This document shows positions 1 through 8,274 of a stretch of 64,000 bases of DNA, in pieces. The stretch spans positions 1-64,000 of the forward strand of contig JAUNGN010000002.1 of NCBI GenBank assembly GCA_030524425.1, written 5' to 3'. The notes below the pieces were generated by a model. That model had not been told where the DNA came from. It worked only from the letters and a program-made list of their open reading frames with translations, and did no database searches. A program made the translations under genes and the position numbers. Position 1 is the first letter of the stretch; each line of letters starts with the position of its first letter. The stretch comes from Clostridia bacterium (GTDB lineage: Bacteria; Bacillota; Clostridia; Lachnospirales; CAG-274).

Positions 1-9
1 ACAAAAGTT

Positions 10-38
10 AGTATATCACAAGTTCCTATTCCTGTCAA
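10..38 (-). promoter_or_regulatory. Sigma-A-type promoter reading out of the window to the left
   Basis: On the minus strand a TTGACA box (33-38) and a TATACT box (10-15) are separated by 17 bases. Transcription would leave the window leftwards, so the gene it serves is not visible. Confidence 0.7.
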
Positions 39-69
39 CAACTTTTTTAATTTTTAATTATTTTTTTTA

Positions 70-243
70 TTAAATAAATTGATTAACACTATCAGAGTAA
101 GTATAATTAATTTCTTCAAGCTTAGAAGTTATTTCTTCCTCCATTACATTGTACTGATTACAAAATTCACTTAAACTTCTGTAATTATCCCTAAGCTGAG
201 TATTTACAAAGCTTAAGAGAATTACAGGATCCTTGGGTATCAT
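70..243 (-). CDS. DUF4250 family small protein
   Basis: This 57-residue protein begins MIPKDPVILLSFVNTQLRD, which I recognise as the DUF4250 pattern of short uncharacterised Clostridia proteins. The middle reads SLSEFCNQYN and is followed by an acidic helix. No catalytic motif or membrane segment is visible. Its ATG overlaps the TAA of the upstream DUF5662 gene by one base (TAATG), so the two are very probably translationally coupled and co-transcribed. The function is unknown. Confidence 0.8.
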   Translation of the reverse strand: MIPKDPVILLSFVNTQLRDNYRSLSEFCNQYNVMEEEITSKLEEINYTYSDSVNQFI

Positions 244-785
244 TATTTTTTACTCTCCTTTATTAATTTTCTGATAAATGCAAAGGTATAGTCTTCGCCT
301 TTTTCCGAAAGCATAGTAAGTAAATATTCAATTAATTTGGCTGTGTCGGGATGAATCCGTCTTACCTTTTTCTTATTGTTATAATAATTTAAAGCATAAC
401 TGTCATTATATTTATCCTTGCCATATATCTTGCTTGCAGCCACTCTGTCGCAAAACATTTCCACAACATATTTTACAGGCATTGGAACAGGTTCAAGCTG
501 ATGAGTTTCCACGGAATAATCAGTCCAGTATTCAAAATGATGCTTATTTCTGCCTTTATGATGCATCCATGCAAGGGAATACCTATTTTCTTCTCTTGCT
601 GCTTCATTTGGACTTCTTCTTCCCTGATAATATCTTATACCCTCAATAAATTCTGTCGGACTGTATTTTGATAAATCATGAAATAAACCCTGAAAGCCTA
701 TACCTGCTTTAAAGCAATGATATATGACCTTATGTCTATGACTTGTAATGGTTATAAAATGATATATAAAATTGCGTATTGACAT
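243..785 (-). CDS. DUF5662 family protein
   Basis: This 180-residue protein resembles the DUF5662 family, which is common in Clostridia and has no established function. Conserved-looking stretches are GLFHDLSKYSPTEF near residue 40 and WMHHKGRNKHHFEYW near residue 75; the His/Asp pattern hints at metal binding, which is inference. An in-frame ATG lies 14 codons further upstream, but AGGAGG sits just before the internal ATG at 785, so that start is preferred. It is coupled to the DUF4250 gene. The promoter was not identified; transcription may partly read through from the surface-protein gene upstream. Confidence 0.75.
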   Translation of the reverse strand: MSIRNFIYHFITITSHRHKVIYHCFKAGIGFQGLFHDLSKYSPTEFIEGIRYYQGRRSPNEAAREENRYSLAWMHHKGRNKHHFEYWTDYSVETHQLEPVPMPVKYVVEMFCDRVAASKIYGKDKYNDSYALNYYNNKKKVRRIHPDTAKLIEYLLTMLSEKGEDYTFAFIRKLIKESKK

Positions 786-817
786 ACTTCCTCCTGTTTC
801 AATTAAATAAAATAAGA

Positions 818-836
818 GGGTTCTCAAAGAGAACCC
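818..836 (-). terminator. Intrinsic terminator of the S-layer-like gene
   Basis: An 8-bp stem GGGTTCTC/GAGAACCC with a 3-base loop lies about 45 bases past the stop codon of the minus-strand gene. On the minus strand it is followed by a T-rich tract. Confidence 0.75.
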
Positions 837-881
837 CCTATTTATTTGAAATAATATTTAAAACTCTATTGAGATTAATTA

Positions 882-3551
882 TTACTCAGCCTCTGTAGCA
901 GCTTCAGTAGTTGCTTCTGCAGTAGTAGCCTCAGTAGTTTCCTCAGCTACAGTAGTAGCCTCAGTTTCTTCAACGTCTACTGTATCAACAGCTGACTTTG
1001 CTAACTGACCATTGTAGATAGCTGTTCTAGTTTCAGCATCCCAAGATACAGGTACACCAAGTGCCTGACCTAAAGCTCTGAAAGGAACGAACATTCTGCC
1101 GTCAACGATTTCAGCTACAACGCCGTTGTCCATAGTGATACCAACACCATCAACAGTCATTGTTGCACTGCCAGCCTGGAACTGAATAATCTTCTGACCA
1201 GAACCTGCAGCATAGAAGATAGTTGCAGTCTTAGTATTAGCATCCCAAGCAATCTTGCTAGAGTTATCAGCATCGTTTGCGTTAGCCTGGTCAACACCAA
1301 GAGCTAAAGTAACGAATCTTAATGGAACCATAGTAGAGTTAGATGAAGTCTGGATATAAGCAGCAACGTCCATATCTACAGTCTTGCCGTCCATCTTGAT
1401 AGACTTCTCACCAATAGTAACTTCAACAACACCATCAAGAGTAGTTGTATCAGTAACTACCTCTAAGTAGTTCTTGAATTCAAAACCGTCTTCCTCGAAT
1501 AAGTCGAAATCAGCATACTGTTCGTAATCATCTTCAAATGAACCGTTCTTCTTAGTAGGAAGGTTGCCCTCTTCTGCAGTAATTGTAGACTTCTGATCTA
1601 CATTTTCCTGATAGTTGTTAACAATTGCGTCACCGCCTACAGTAATGCTGTAGCTGCCGTAAGGGATAGATCTAGTTGTACCAACTGCAACACCTGTAAT
1701 AGTGATTGTAGAAGGTGCAGAATAAGACTCAGAATCGATAGTGAATGAAATCTTACCATTCTTTACCTTGAAAGTCTTAACCTCAAGCTCACCGTCAACC
1801 TTAATATCTGTATCAGCATCATCAAATGCTAAATCAGCTGAATAAGTATCATCAAGAGTAATCTCTACAGACTTGCCATCTTCAAGAGCACCGTAAGTGT
1901 TCTCAGTAATCTTGATATCAGCAGTCTCAACAGCCTTGTAACCAATGTTAGACTTAGTAGTAGCAGCCTCAACTGTTACAGGAGTAACAACCTTAGCAAC
2001 AACTAAATCAGATAATGTATCAGCATCTAAACCGGCACCAGATACAGAAACAGTTACATCACCAGAGAAATCGATAGAAGTAGATAATGTTAACTTAATA
2101 TCGAAGTATGAAGACTCATTTTCGTTAATGTTCATGCTCTGAGAAGAGATAGAATCAAATCTTAAAGTAGTACCATCATCAACAATCTTACCAGTGCTGA
2201 ACTTATCCATGTACTTAGTCTTAGTAATCTCGTAACCAACAATCTTAACACCCTCAGGAACAGAGAATTCAAGCTTTCTGCCAGTTAACCAAGTACCAGG
2301 AGTAGTCTCACCAAATTCGAACTCAGCAGTCTCAAAATCATCTGTGTCTGCATCTGCATCAAATGGAGTTCTACCAGCAAAGATAGTTGTAGGTTCTTCA
2401 AGAGCCTTTAACATAAAGCCGTAATCCTGTCTCTCACCAACCTTAATAGTCTGAGTAGTGATACCAGAATCACCTGAAATAGTTACATTAATGTCACCGT
2501 AAGTATCATCATCCTTAGCCTCAGCCTTGAAGCCCTTAATAATGATAGAAGATGTCTTAGAAGTAACAAATGGAGACTCGCTCTTATCAGGTAATGTGAA
2601 CTCTAAAGTTCTCTTATCAATCTTCCAGCCATTCTTGTTGTCGCTGCTGTACTTACCAACACTAACAAACTTATTGCAGTTAACACCGGCAACAATATCT
2701 CCATCGCTGTTGTCAGACCACTCATAGTTACCGTTAAGCTTAACCTTAATAGTCTGACCATCAAATGTACCAGCTAAATCTTCCTTAATAGTAATATCAG
2801 GAACACTGTAAATTTCATCAGAAGTTGTGTTTACATCAGAAGAAACTACAGAAGCAGTAGTAGAACCGTCAGAATCTGTAACAGTTGCTACTGTATGAGA
2901 TGTAGCTGAAATAGTAGAATCATTATCATCAATGCTTACTGTAACAGCACCCTCTTCACTGCCATCAGTAACGATAGGAAGAGCGATGTCATAGTAAGGA
3001 GTACCCTGAGTTACATCAGAGTTGTTCTGATTAACCTTATCATCATTGATTGGGTATAATAAAACTTCGATTTCGTTAGCGTTGATATACTTGAAGCCGT
3101 AAGGAAGCTTTCTAGAGTTCTCGCCACCTACATATTCCTTAAGAACATCAACAGGGTCTCTGCCGTCAGCAACAAGTGCATCGTAAGTAGTCTTAGTCTT
3201 CTCAGTTCTGAAGATGAATGGAGCTGATTCACATAAGTTTTCATTAAACTTACCGTTTTCAACCTTTAAGATGATTGAATCACCCTGCTTAACCTCAGAA
3301 GTAGGTCTAACCTGTAATGTAATAGCAGAAGCTGCAGAAATTACATTATCGTTAACCTTCTCGCTAGAAGAATCATAGTTGCTGAATACAACATCAATGC
3401 TACGGTCATCAATATTAGTAAGTAATACTTCATCATCACTAAGTGTAGTATTAGACTTACTTAATGTGTTTGTAGAATTAGCCATTGCGTTCATTGGAAG
3501 CATAGCAACTGTCATAGCTGCAGCTAACACAAGTGCAATTTTTCTTTTCAT
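882..3551 (-). CDS. Secreted S-layer-like protein with a stalk (copper-amine-oxidase-N-type) domain
   Basis: This 889-residue exported protein has a signal peptide (MKRKIALVLAAAMTVAML, cleavage near residue 25) and a long Ser/Thr/Asp-rich beta-type body with no recognised enzyme motif. A stalk domain at about residues 706-845 contains two internal repeats, ending in VPLRFV and RMFVPFRALGQALG. A Thr/Glu/Ala-rich tail follows, reversing the linker-then-stalk order of the other three stalk proteins here. The start is chosen because AAGGAGG precedes this ATG and the signal peptide begins there. A near-consensus promoter and a strong terminator suggest high, stand-alone expression, which fits a major surface-layer protein. 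That role is inferred; there is no SLH domain or LPXTG motif. Confidence 0.7.
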   Translation of the reverse strand: MKRKIALVLAAAMTVAMLPMNAMANSTNTLSKSNTTLSDDEVLLTNIDDRSIDVVFSNYDSSSEKVNDNVISAASAITLQVRPTSEVKQGDSIILKVENGKFNENLCESAPFIFRTEKTKTTYDALVADGRDPVDVLKEYVGGENSRKLPYGFKYINANEIEVLLYPINDDKVNQNNSDVTQGTPYYDIALPIVTDGSEEGAVTVSIDDNDSTISATSHTVATVTDSDGSTTASVVSSDVNTTSDEIYSVPDITIKEDLAGTFDGQTIKVKLNGNYEWSDNSDGDIVAGVNCNKFVSVGKYSSDNKNGWKIDKRTLEFTLPDKSESPFVTSKTSSIIIKGFKAEAKDDDTYGDINVTISGDSGITTQTIKVGERQDYGFMLKALEEPTTIFAGRTPFDADADTDDFETAEFEFGETTPGTWLTGRKLEFSVPEGVKIVGYEITKTKYMDKFSTGKIVDDGTTLRFDSISSQSMNINENESSYFDIKLTLSTSIDFSGDVTVSVSGAGLDADTLSDLVVAKVVTPVTVEAATTKSNIGYKAVETADIKITENTYGALEDGKSVEITLDDTYSADLAFDDADTDIKVDGELEVKTFKVKNGKISFTIDSESYSAPSTITITGVAVGTTRSIPYGSYSITVGGDAIVNNYQENVDQKSTITAEEGNLPTKKNGSFEDDYEQYADFDLFEEDGFEFKNYLEVVTDTTTLDGVVEVTIGEKSIKMDGKTVDMDVAAYIQTSSNSTMVPLRFVTLALGVDQANANDADNSSKIAWDANTKTATIFYAAGSGQKIIQFQAGSATMTVDGVGITMDNGVVAEIVDGRMFVPFRALGQALGVPVSWDAETRTAIYNGQLAKSAVDTVDVEETEATTVAEETTEATTAEATTEAATEAE

Positions 3552-3618
3552 TGTTTTTTCCTCCTTATGAAAAATAAATGTGTAGAGGCTTAGCATATTT
3601 TGCCTCATTTACAAAAGT

Positions 3619-3647
3619 ATTATAGCATTACACACTCGACTAGTCAA
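3619..3647 (-). promoter_or_regulatory. Strong promoter of the S-layer-like gene
   Basis: On the minus strand TTGACT (3642-3647) and TATAAT (3619-3624) are 17 bases apart. The expected start of transcription near 3612 leaves a leader of about 60 bases before the start codon. Confidence 0.85.
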
Positions 3648-3977
3648 CAAATTTTTTTAAATGTAATATTACTGTAACATTTGTTTATCGACCACCAGGT
3701 GTCTTGCTTGATACATAATATATCACCTTTTGAGAAGAAAATCAAGGGGTTTCGGGTAACTGTAAATTGACTGTAATATTTGAGATATTTAAGTAATAAG
3801 GTAAAATGTTTACGAAATATTACGAAATTTTTTTGAAACAGTAAACAGTGTTTCTTCTATATTAAAGAATAAAAATTAACTTAAGCATAATTAAAATAAA
3901 AAATAATTTATAAATGTCACACTTTGTCACTTTATATATGCTATGCTCCTATTGAACACAGAAAGGAGGTGAAATTG
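3648..3977. other. AT-rich spacer before the phage cluster
   Basis: This non-coding stretch lies between the divergent S-layer-like gene and the portal gene. I see no RNA gene, attachment site or tRNA remnant. Candidate plus-strand promoters are weak, for example TTGACT followed at 17 bases by TAAGTA near 3769-3797. None is convincing for the structural operon, so it may depend on a dedicated activator. Confidence 0.4.
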
Positions 3978-5486
3978 ATGTTTGATTTTCAATATCCCAA
4001 TTCACAAATGCCTAAAATAAACTTTCTTATAAAAAAAGGCGGAGAAAATATAATAAGAAGTGACCGGTTTATATTAAATACAATAAAGGAATTCAGATGT
4101 TCAAAAAAAAGATATGAAATGCTTTTAGGGGATGCCTACTACAAAGGAGCACATGACATATTGAAAAGAAAGAGAAGCTGTATAGGTGAGGACGGCACAA
4201 TCATAGAAATTAACAATCTGCCTAACAACAGAATTGTAGATAACCAATATAAAAAGCTTGTTACTCAAAAGGTTAATTATTTATTGGGGAAAAGCTTTAC
4301 CATTGATGCGGACAGAGAATATTCAAATTTACTTAAAAATATTTTTAACAGTAAATTCGTAAAATTACTGAGAAATGTGTGTCAGGACAGCATTAACTGC
4401 GGAATAGGCTGGATATATATTTACTATGATGAGGAAGGGAATATTAACTTTAAAAAATTAAACCCATGGGAGGTGGCAGCCGGCTGGTCCGATGCAGAAC
4501 ATACCAAGCTGGATTATGCAATAAGATTTTATGAAAGTATAGAATATGAAGGAGAAAACAGAAAAATAAAAGAAAAGGCTGAAGTCTTTGACAATATTGG
4601 TATAAGAAGATACGAAATTGATAAAGGAAGACTCATACCTGACGGAATTAAATGGAAAACACCTTACTTCTATTACAAAAACAACAGGCTTAGCTGGTCA
4701 AAAATTCCCCTTATACCTTTTAAATATAATGAGGAAACCCCTCTTATTAAAAATGTAAAAACACTGCAGGACGGTCTTAACCTAATAATAAGCAACTTTC
4801 AAAACGCAATGGAGGAAGATCCGAGAAATACAATACTTGTTCTTAAAAACTACGACGGAGAAAATCTTGGTGAATTCAGAGAAAACTTAGCCACCTACGG
4901 AGCAGTAAAGGTAAGGACAATTGACGGCACAGACGGAGGGGTAGAAACACTCAGCATAAATGTAAACAGCGAAAATTACAAAAGTCTTATTGAAATATTT
5001 AAAAAAGCAATAATTGAAAACGGCATGGGATATGATGCCAAAAGTGAAAAGCTCAACGGAAATCCAAATATGATGAATATACTGAGTATGTATTCCGACA
5101 TAGATATTGACTCAATAGGCATGGAAAACGAATACAGAGATGCTGTTGAAAATATTATATGGTTTATAAATTCCCATTTGTGCAACACGGGAAAAGGCAA
5201 TTTTTTTAATGAAGATGTAAAAATTATATTTAATAAAAACATTCTCATTAACGAAAGTGAGCTTATAGATAACTGTATTAAATCCCTTAATGTAATAAGT
5301 GAGGAAACGGTAATTGCAAAGCATCCATGGGTAGAAGACAGTGTTAAGGAATTAAAAAGAATAAAAAAATCAAAGGAGAAACAATATGAAGAAAAGACTA
5401 ATGGAAATGGGAATAAGCGCGGAAATTGCCGGCGAGGCAGTAAATCTCTTCAACAGGGAAACAACCAAACTGAAGGACAGTCATAA
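3978..5486 (+). CDS. Phage portal protein (SPP1 gp6-like)
   Basis: The 502-residue product is the expected size for SPP1-type portals, which form the dodecameric ring at the capsid vertex through which DNA is pumped. The segment DSINCGIGWIYIYYDEEG near residue 137 and the downstream NPWEVAAGW stretch match the portal core; a helical segment follows and the C-terminus is basic and low in complexity. AAAGGAGGTG precedes the ATG at 3978; an upstream in-frame ATG at 3924 has no ribosome-binding site. The last 101 bases overlap the scaffold gene in another frame. No small-terminase gene precedes it, and the large terminase is about 9.4 kb downstream. Confidence 0.85.
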   Translation: MFDFQYPNSQMPKINFLIKKGGENIIRSDRFILNTIKEFRCSKKRYEMLLGDAYYKGAHDILKRKRSCIGEDGTIIEINNLPNNRIVDNQYKKLVTQKVNYLLGKSFTIDADREYSNLLKNIFNSKFVKLLRNVCQDSINCGIGWIYIYYDEEGNINFKKLNPWEVAAGWSDAEHTKLDYAIRFYESIEYEGENRKIKEKAEVFDNIGIRRYEIDKGRLIPDGIKWKTPYFYYKNNRLSWSKIPLIPFKYNEETPLIKNVKTLQDGLNLIISNFQNAMEEDPRNTILVLKNYDGENLGEFRENLATYGAVKVRTIDGTDGGVETLSINVNSENYKSLIEIFKKAIIENGMGYDAKSEKLNGNPNMMNILSMYSDIDIDSIGMENEYRDAVENIIWFINSHLCNTGKGNFFNEDVKIIFNKNILINESELIDNCIKSLNVISEETVIAKHPWVEDSVKELKRIKKSKEKQYEEKTNGNGNKRGNCRRGSKSLQQGNNQTEGQS

Positions 5487-5799
5487 AAACGAAATTTATA
5501 ACATTAAGCTTGAAAATGCCATTGAAAGAGCTATATCAAAATCAGGTGCAAAAACCAATAAAGCCGTAAAAGCAATGCTTAACATGGAGGAAATAAGTCT
5601 TAATGACAAGGGAGAGCTGTCAGGTGCTGAGGAACAGCTTAAAAATCTTGCTGAAAATGAAGATACAAAATACCTTTTTAATACCGGTGAAGAAATTTCT
5701 TTTAAAGGTGTAAGGATAGGAAACAGCGAAGACAGGGAGATAAATCCCAAGGATATGAATTACGATGAACTGTGTGCTTATTTAGAAAATAAAGAATAA
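5386..5799 (+). CDS. Phage scaffold / minor structural GP20-like protein
   Basis: This 137-residue, highly charged and mostly helical protein resembles the GP20-type scaffolding family, which guides assembly of the capsid shell. The segment AISKSGAKTNKAVKAMLNME matches the conserved family core, and the acidic C-terminus is typical. Translation starts at an ATG behind AAAGGAG inside the end of the portal gene. The position between portal and major capsid genes is standard. A separate head-maturation protease is not visible, so scaffold removal would have to happen some other way. Confidence 0.75.
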   Translation: MKKRLMEMGISAEIAGEAVNLFNRETTKLKDSHKNEIYNIKLENAIERAISKSGAKTNKAVKAMLNMEEISLNDKGELSGAEEQLKNLAENEDTKYLFNTGEEISFKGVRIGNSEDREINPKDMNYDELCAYLENKE

Positions 5800-5893
5800 T
5801 TATAAAATAACAGACAAATAATTATTTGCTTAAAATTAAGGGGACGGCGGGCGGGCTTAATATATATGAAAAAAACAAAAGGAGGAAATATAA

Positions 5894-6940
5894 ATGGCAA
5901 AATTCGACAGTAAAACTTTTAATCCGCAAGCCTTTGGCATATATGTGGATAAAATACCACAGTTAAAGAAAAATGAACTTATTAAAAGCCGTGCATTAAG
6001 AGGCAGCAGTGAAATAAGAAACGCTTTCAGCTCACAGTCAGGCACAGCCTATGCAATATTGCCAATGTTTGGCTTGCTGGACGGTGACGTACTTAATTAC
6101 GACGGTCAGACAGACATTACGGCAACAAAAACAAATACCTATGAAAGAGGTGTTGTAGTAGTGGGAAGAGCAAAGGCATGGGTAGAATCAGACTTTGCTG
6201 AGGACATTACGGGAGGTGCCGGCTTTATGGACAGTGTGGCAGCTCAGGTAGCAGAATACTTTGACGAAGTAGACCAGGATACATTACTTGCCATACTTGA
6301 AGGTATATACAATATGACAGGTGATGAAAACCTTGCCTTTGTAAATGAACATACCTATGACATTACATCGGATGGTGATGGTATGGTAGAACCTGCTACA
6401 TTAAATAAGGCAATACAAAAAGCGGGAGGTGACAACAAAAACAAGTTTACTCTTGCAATTATGCACTCTGAAGTTGCAACAAACCTAGAAAATTTAAATC
6501 TTCTTACATACCTTAAGCAAACAGATGCAAAGGGTATTCAAAGAGATCTGACTCTTGCAAGCTGGAACGGACGTACTGTATTAATTGATGATTCCATGCC
6601 TGTAAGTGAAGATAAAGACGGTAAAAGTGTATACACCACATATATTCTCGGTGAAGGTGCTTTTGACTATGAAAACATAGGCGCCAAAGTTCCTTATGAA
6701 ATGGACAGGAACCCGTCAGTAAAGGGAGGTCAGGATACTTTATATGCAAGACAAAGAAAATGCTTTGCACCCTTTGGTATCAGCTATACAAAGACCAATC
6801 AGGCTACTCTTTCCCCAACTAATGAGGAGCTAAAGGACGGCAGCAACTGGTCACTTGTAAATGACGGCAGTGCTGAGCCTAAATATATTAATCACAGATC
6901 TATTCCTATTGCCAGAATAATATCAAAGGGCAGACTATGA
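5894..6940 (+). CDS. Phage major capsid protein
   Basis: The 348-residue protein has the size and layout of HK97-fold coat proteins, whose copies build the head shell. After a short N-terminal arm (SRALRGSSEIRNAFSSQSG), the segments TYERGVVVVGRAKAWVESDF and TLAIMHSEVATNLENLNL are typical of Firmicutes coat proteins. A strong AAAGGAGG site precedes the ATG. The TGA overlaps the ATG of the next gene (ATGA), showing coupling. It follows the scaffold gene after a 94-base gap with a G-rich stretch of unknown role. Confidence 0.85.
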   Translation: MAKFDSKTFNPQAFGIYVDKIPQLKKNELIKSRALRGSSEIRNAFSSQSGTAYAILPMFGLLDGDVLNYDGQTDITATKTNTYERGVVVVGRAKAWVESDFAEDITGGAGFMDSVAAQVAEYFDEVDQDTLLAILEGIYNMTGDENLAFVNEHTYDITSDGDGMVEPATLNKAIQKAGGDNKNKFTLAIMHSEVATNLENLNLLTYLKQTDAKGIQRDLTLASWNGRTVLIDDSMPVSEDKDGKSVYTTYILGEGAFDYENIGAKVPYEMDRNPSVKGGQDTLYARQRKCFAPFGISYTKTNQATLSPTNEELKDGSNWSLVNDGSAEPKYINHRSIPIARIISKGRL

Positions 6941-7314
6941 TAAACAGTGATGATGTTGCCTTAAGACTTAAAAGCTTAGGCTACACTGTTTCTGATGAAG
7001 ATGCAGATTCTATTGATTATTGTATAAACGAAAGCGAGGAATATATATGTAATTTCTGCAATATAAAACACATTCCCCTTGAACTTTACAATACGGCAGT
7101 TGATATGAGCTGCGGCAGCTTCCTGAAAATAAAAAACTCAATGAACGAGCTTGAAAACTATAATCTGGGCGGAGCTATAGAAAGCATAACAGAGGGAGAT
7201 ATTTCTATAAGCTATACTAACGGTATAAGCAGAGATGTGCTCTTTGAAGAGCTTATTAAAAGATTAAGCAATAAGGACAGTCAATTAATTGGCTTTAGAA
7301 AAATAAAATGGTAA
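6937..7314 (+). CDS. Head-tail connector protein (gp6/YqbG-like)
   Basis: This 125-residue helical protein looks like the YqbG/gp6-type connector that docks below the portal. Supporting features are its size, the EEYICNFCNIKHIP segment near residue 35 and a long central helix. It sits directly after the capsid gene, with a 4-base overlap at its start, and overlaps the next gene by 7 bases. The assignment rests mainly on family pattern and gene order. Confidence 0.65.
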   Translation: MINSDDVALRLKSLGYTVSDEDADSIDYCINESEEYICNFCNIKHIPLELYNTAVDMSCGSFLKIKNSMNELENYNLGGAIESITEGDISISYTNGISRDVLFEELIKRLSNKDSQLIGFRKIKW

Positions 7315-7679
7315 ATATCACAAAAGATATTGAAAGACTTTACTGCGACACCTGTAATATATATGAATACAAGGAATTTACTGAAGGCAGTGTGACCAAA
7401 CACAAAGAAGAACTTAAACACAAAAATATAAAATGCAGAATTTCCTTTTCAACAGACAGGATTTTTAACAGACTCAGTCCGGGAGAAGAAAAAGAAGATT
7501 TTTTAAAGCTCAAACAAAACATAAAGCTATTTTTACCTTCAAAAATTGAGGTTAAGGCAGGAAGCAAAATAGAAGTAACTCATCAGGGACAGACAATGGT
7601 ATTTGTAAACAGCTCAATGGGAGCTGTTTACAAAAGCCACACTGAAATATTACTGGATAACAATAAGGAGTGGGCATAA
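7308..7679 (+). CDS. Head-tail joining protein (YqbH/XkdH-like)
   Basis: The 123-residue protein begins with a Cys-containing DTCNIYEYKEF strand and ends in a beta-rich half (GSKIEVTHQGQTMVFV). This matches the YqbH/XkdH type of stopper or adaptor protein, which closes the head-tail interface. It overlaps the connector gene and is followed immediately by the tail-terminator gene. Spacing is typical of a translationally coupled phage operon. No enzymatic motif is present. Confidence 0.6.
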   Translation: MVNITKDIERLYCDTCNIYEYKEFTEGSVTKHKEELKHKNIKCRISFSTDRIFNRLSPGEEKEDFLKLKQNIKLFLPSKIEVKAGSKIEVTHQGQTMVFVNSSMGAVYKSHTEILLDNNKEWA

Positions 7680-8096
7680 ATGATTAATAAAATAATATCA
7701 GCAATTGCTGATGATATAAAAAGTAAATTCGGGAATATAAAAATATACACTGAAAAGGTAAAGCAGGGCTATGAATCGCCTTGCTTTTCCATAATATGCA
7801 AAAAGGCTGACAGCGGTATTTACAGAGGCAGCAGATACAGAATGACTGCCGAAATTGAAATACACTATTACAATAATAAACAAAGAGAAAACTGTAATGA
7901 TACAATGCTTAGTCTTTTTGACATTATAAATTATGTAAATTTAGATGGTTTTCCCATAAGAGCATGCCAAATGTCAATGGAAACAGATAGTGACTGCTGT
8001 ATATTTAAGGCAGGATACGACTTTTTTTATTATATTGAAAATAATGAAGAAAAAGAGCTTATGGGAGAATATAAGGATAAAGTTAAAATCGGATAA
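7680..8096 (+). CDS. Tail terminator / completion protein
   Basis: This 138-residue alpha/beta protein has the pattern of tail-terminator proteins that cap the finished tail and join it to the head. It has an N-terminal helix (INKIISAIADDIKSKF), a YRMTAEIEIHYY strand in the middle and a C-terminal FKAGYDFFYYI strand. It begins one base after the previous stop codon. Position between head-tail joining and sheath genes agrees with the call. Exact family membership was not verifiable here. Confidence 0.6.
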   Translation: MINKIISAIADDIKSKFGNIKIYTEKVKQGYESPCFSIICKKADSGIYRGSRYRMTAEIEIHYYNNKQRENCNDTMLSLFDIINYVNLDGFPIRACQMSMETDSDCCIFKAGYDFFYYIENNEEKELMGEYKDKVKIG

Positions 8097-8113
8097 TATA
8101 AGGGGGAATTTAA

Positions 8114-8272
8114 ATGGATGAAAATAAATTTACAAAGGAGCAGTTAAAAAAATCCGATACATTTAAGGAATATGTTGATATAATTAATGCCTTTTTAAAA
8201 GACGGAGAAAGCTACTCAATTGATGAAACAAAGGAAATTATACAAAATTTTCTGAATAAGGGGGGTGAATAA
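8114..8272 (+). CDS. Small phage protein upstream of the sheath gene
   Basis: A 52-residue acidic protein starts at an ATG behind AGGGGGAA and ends three bases before the sheath start codon. It is mostly helical (KKSDTFKEYVDIINAFLKDG). Small proteins of about this size often precede sheath genes in xkd-like clusters, but I do not recognise a named family and its role is unknown. Confidence 0.6.
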   Translation: MDENKFTKEQLKKSDTFKEYVDIINAFLKDGESYSIDETKEIIQNFLNKGGE

Positions 8273-8274
8273 AT

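Noticed and set aside
1945-3570. Plus-strand reading frames inside the S-layer-like gene
   Set aside because: They are short, lack ribosome-binding sites and are antisense shadows of a long exported protein.
3769-3797. Sigma-A promoter for the phage cluster
   Set aside because: The -10 box is poor and lies about 180 bases from the first gene; not convincing enough to annotate.
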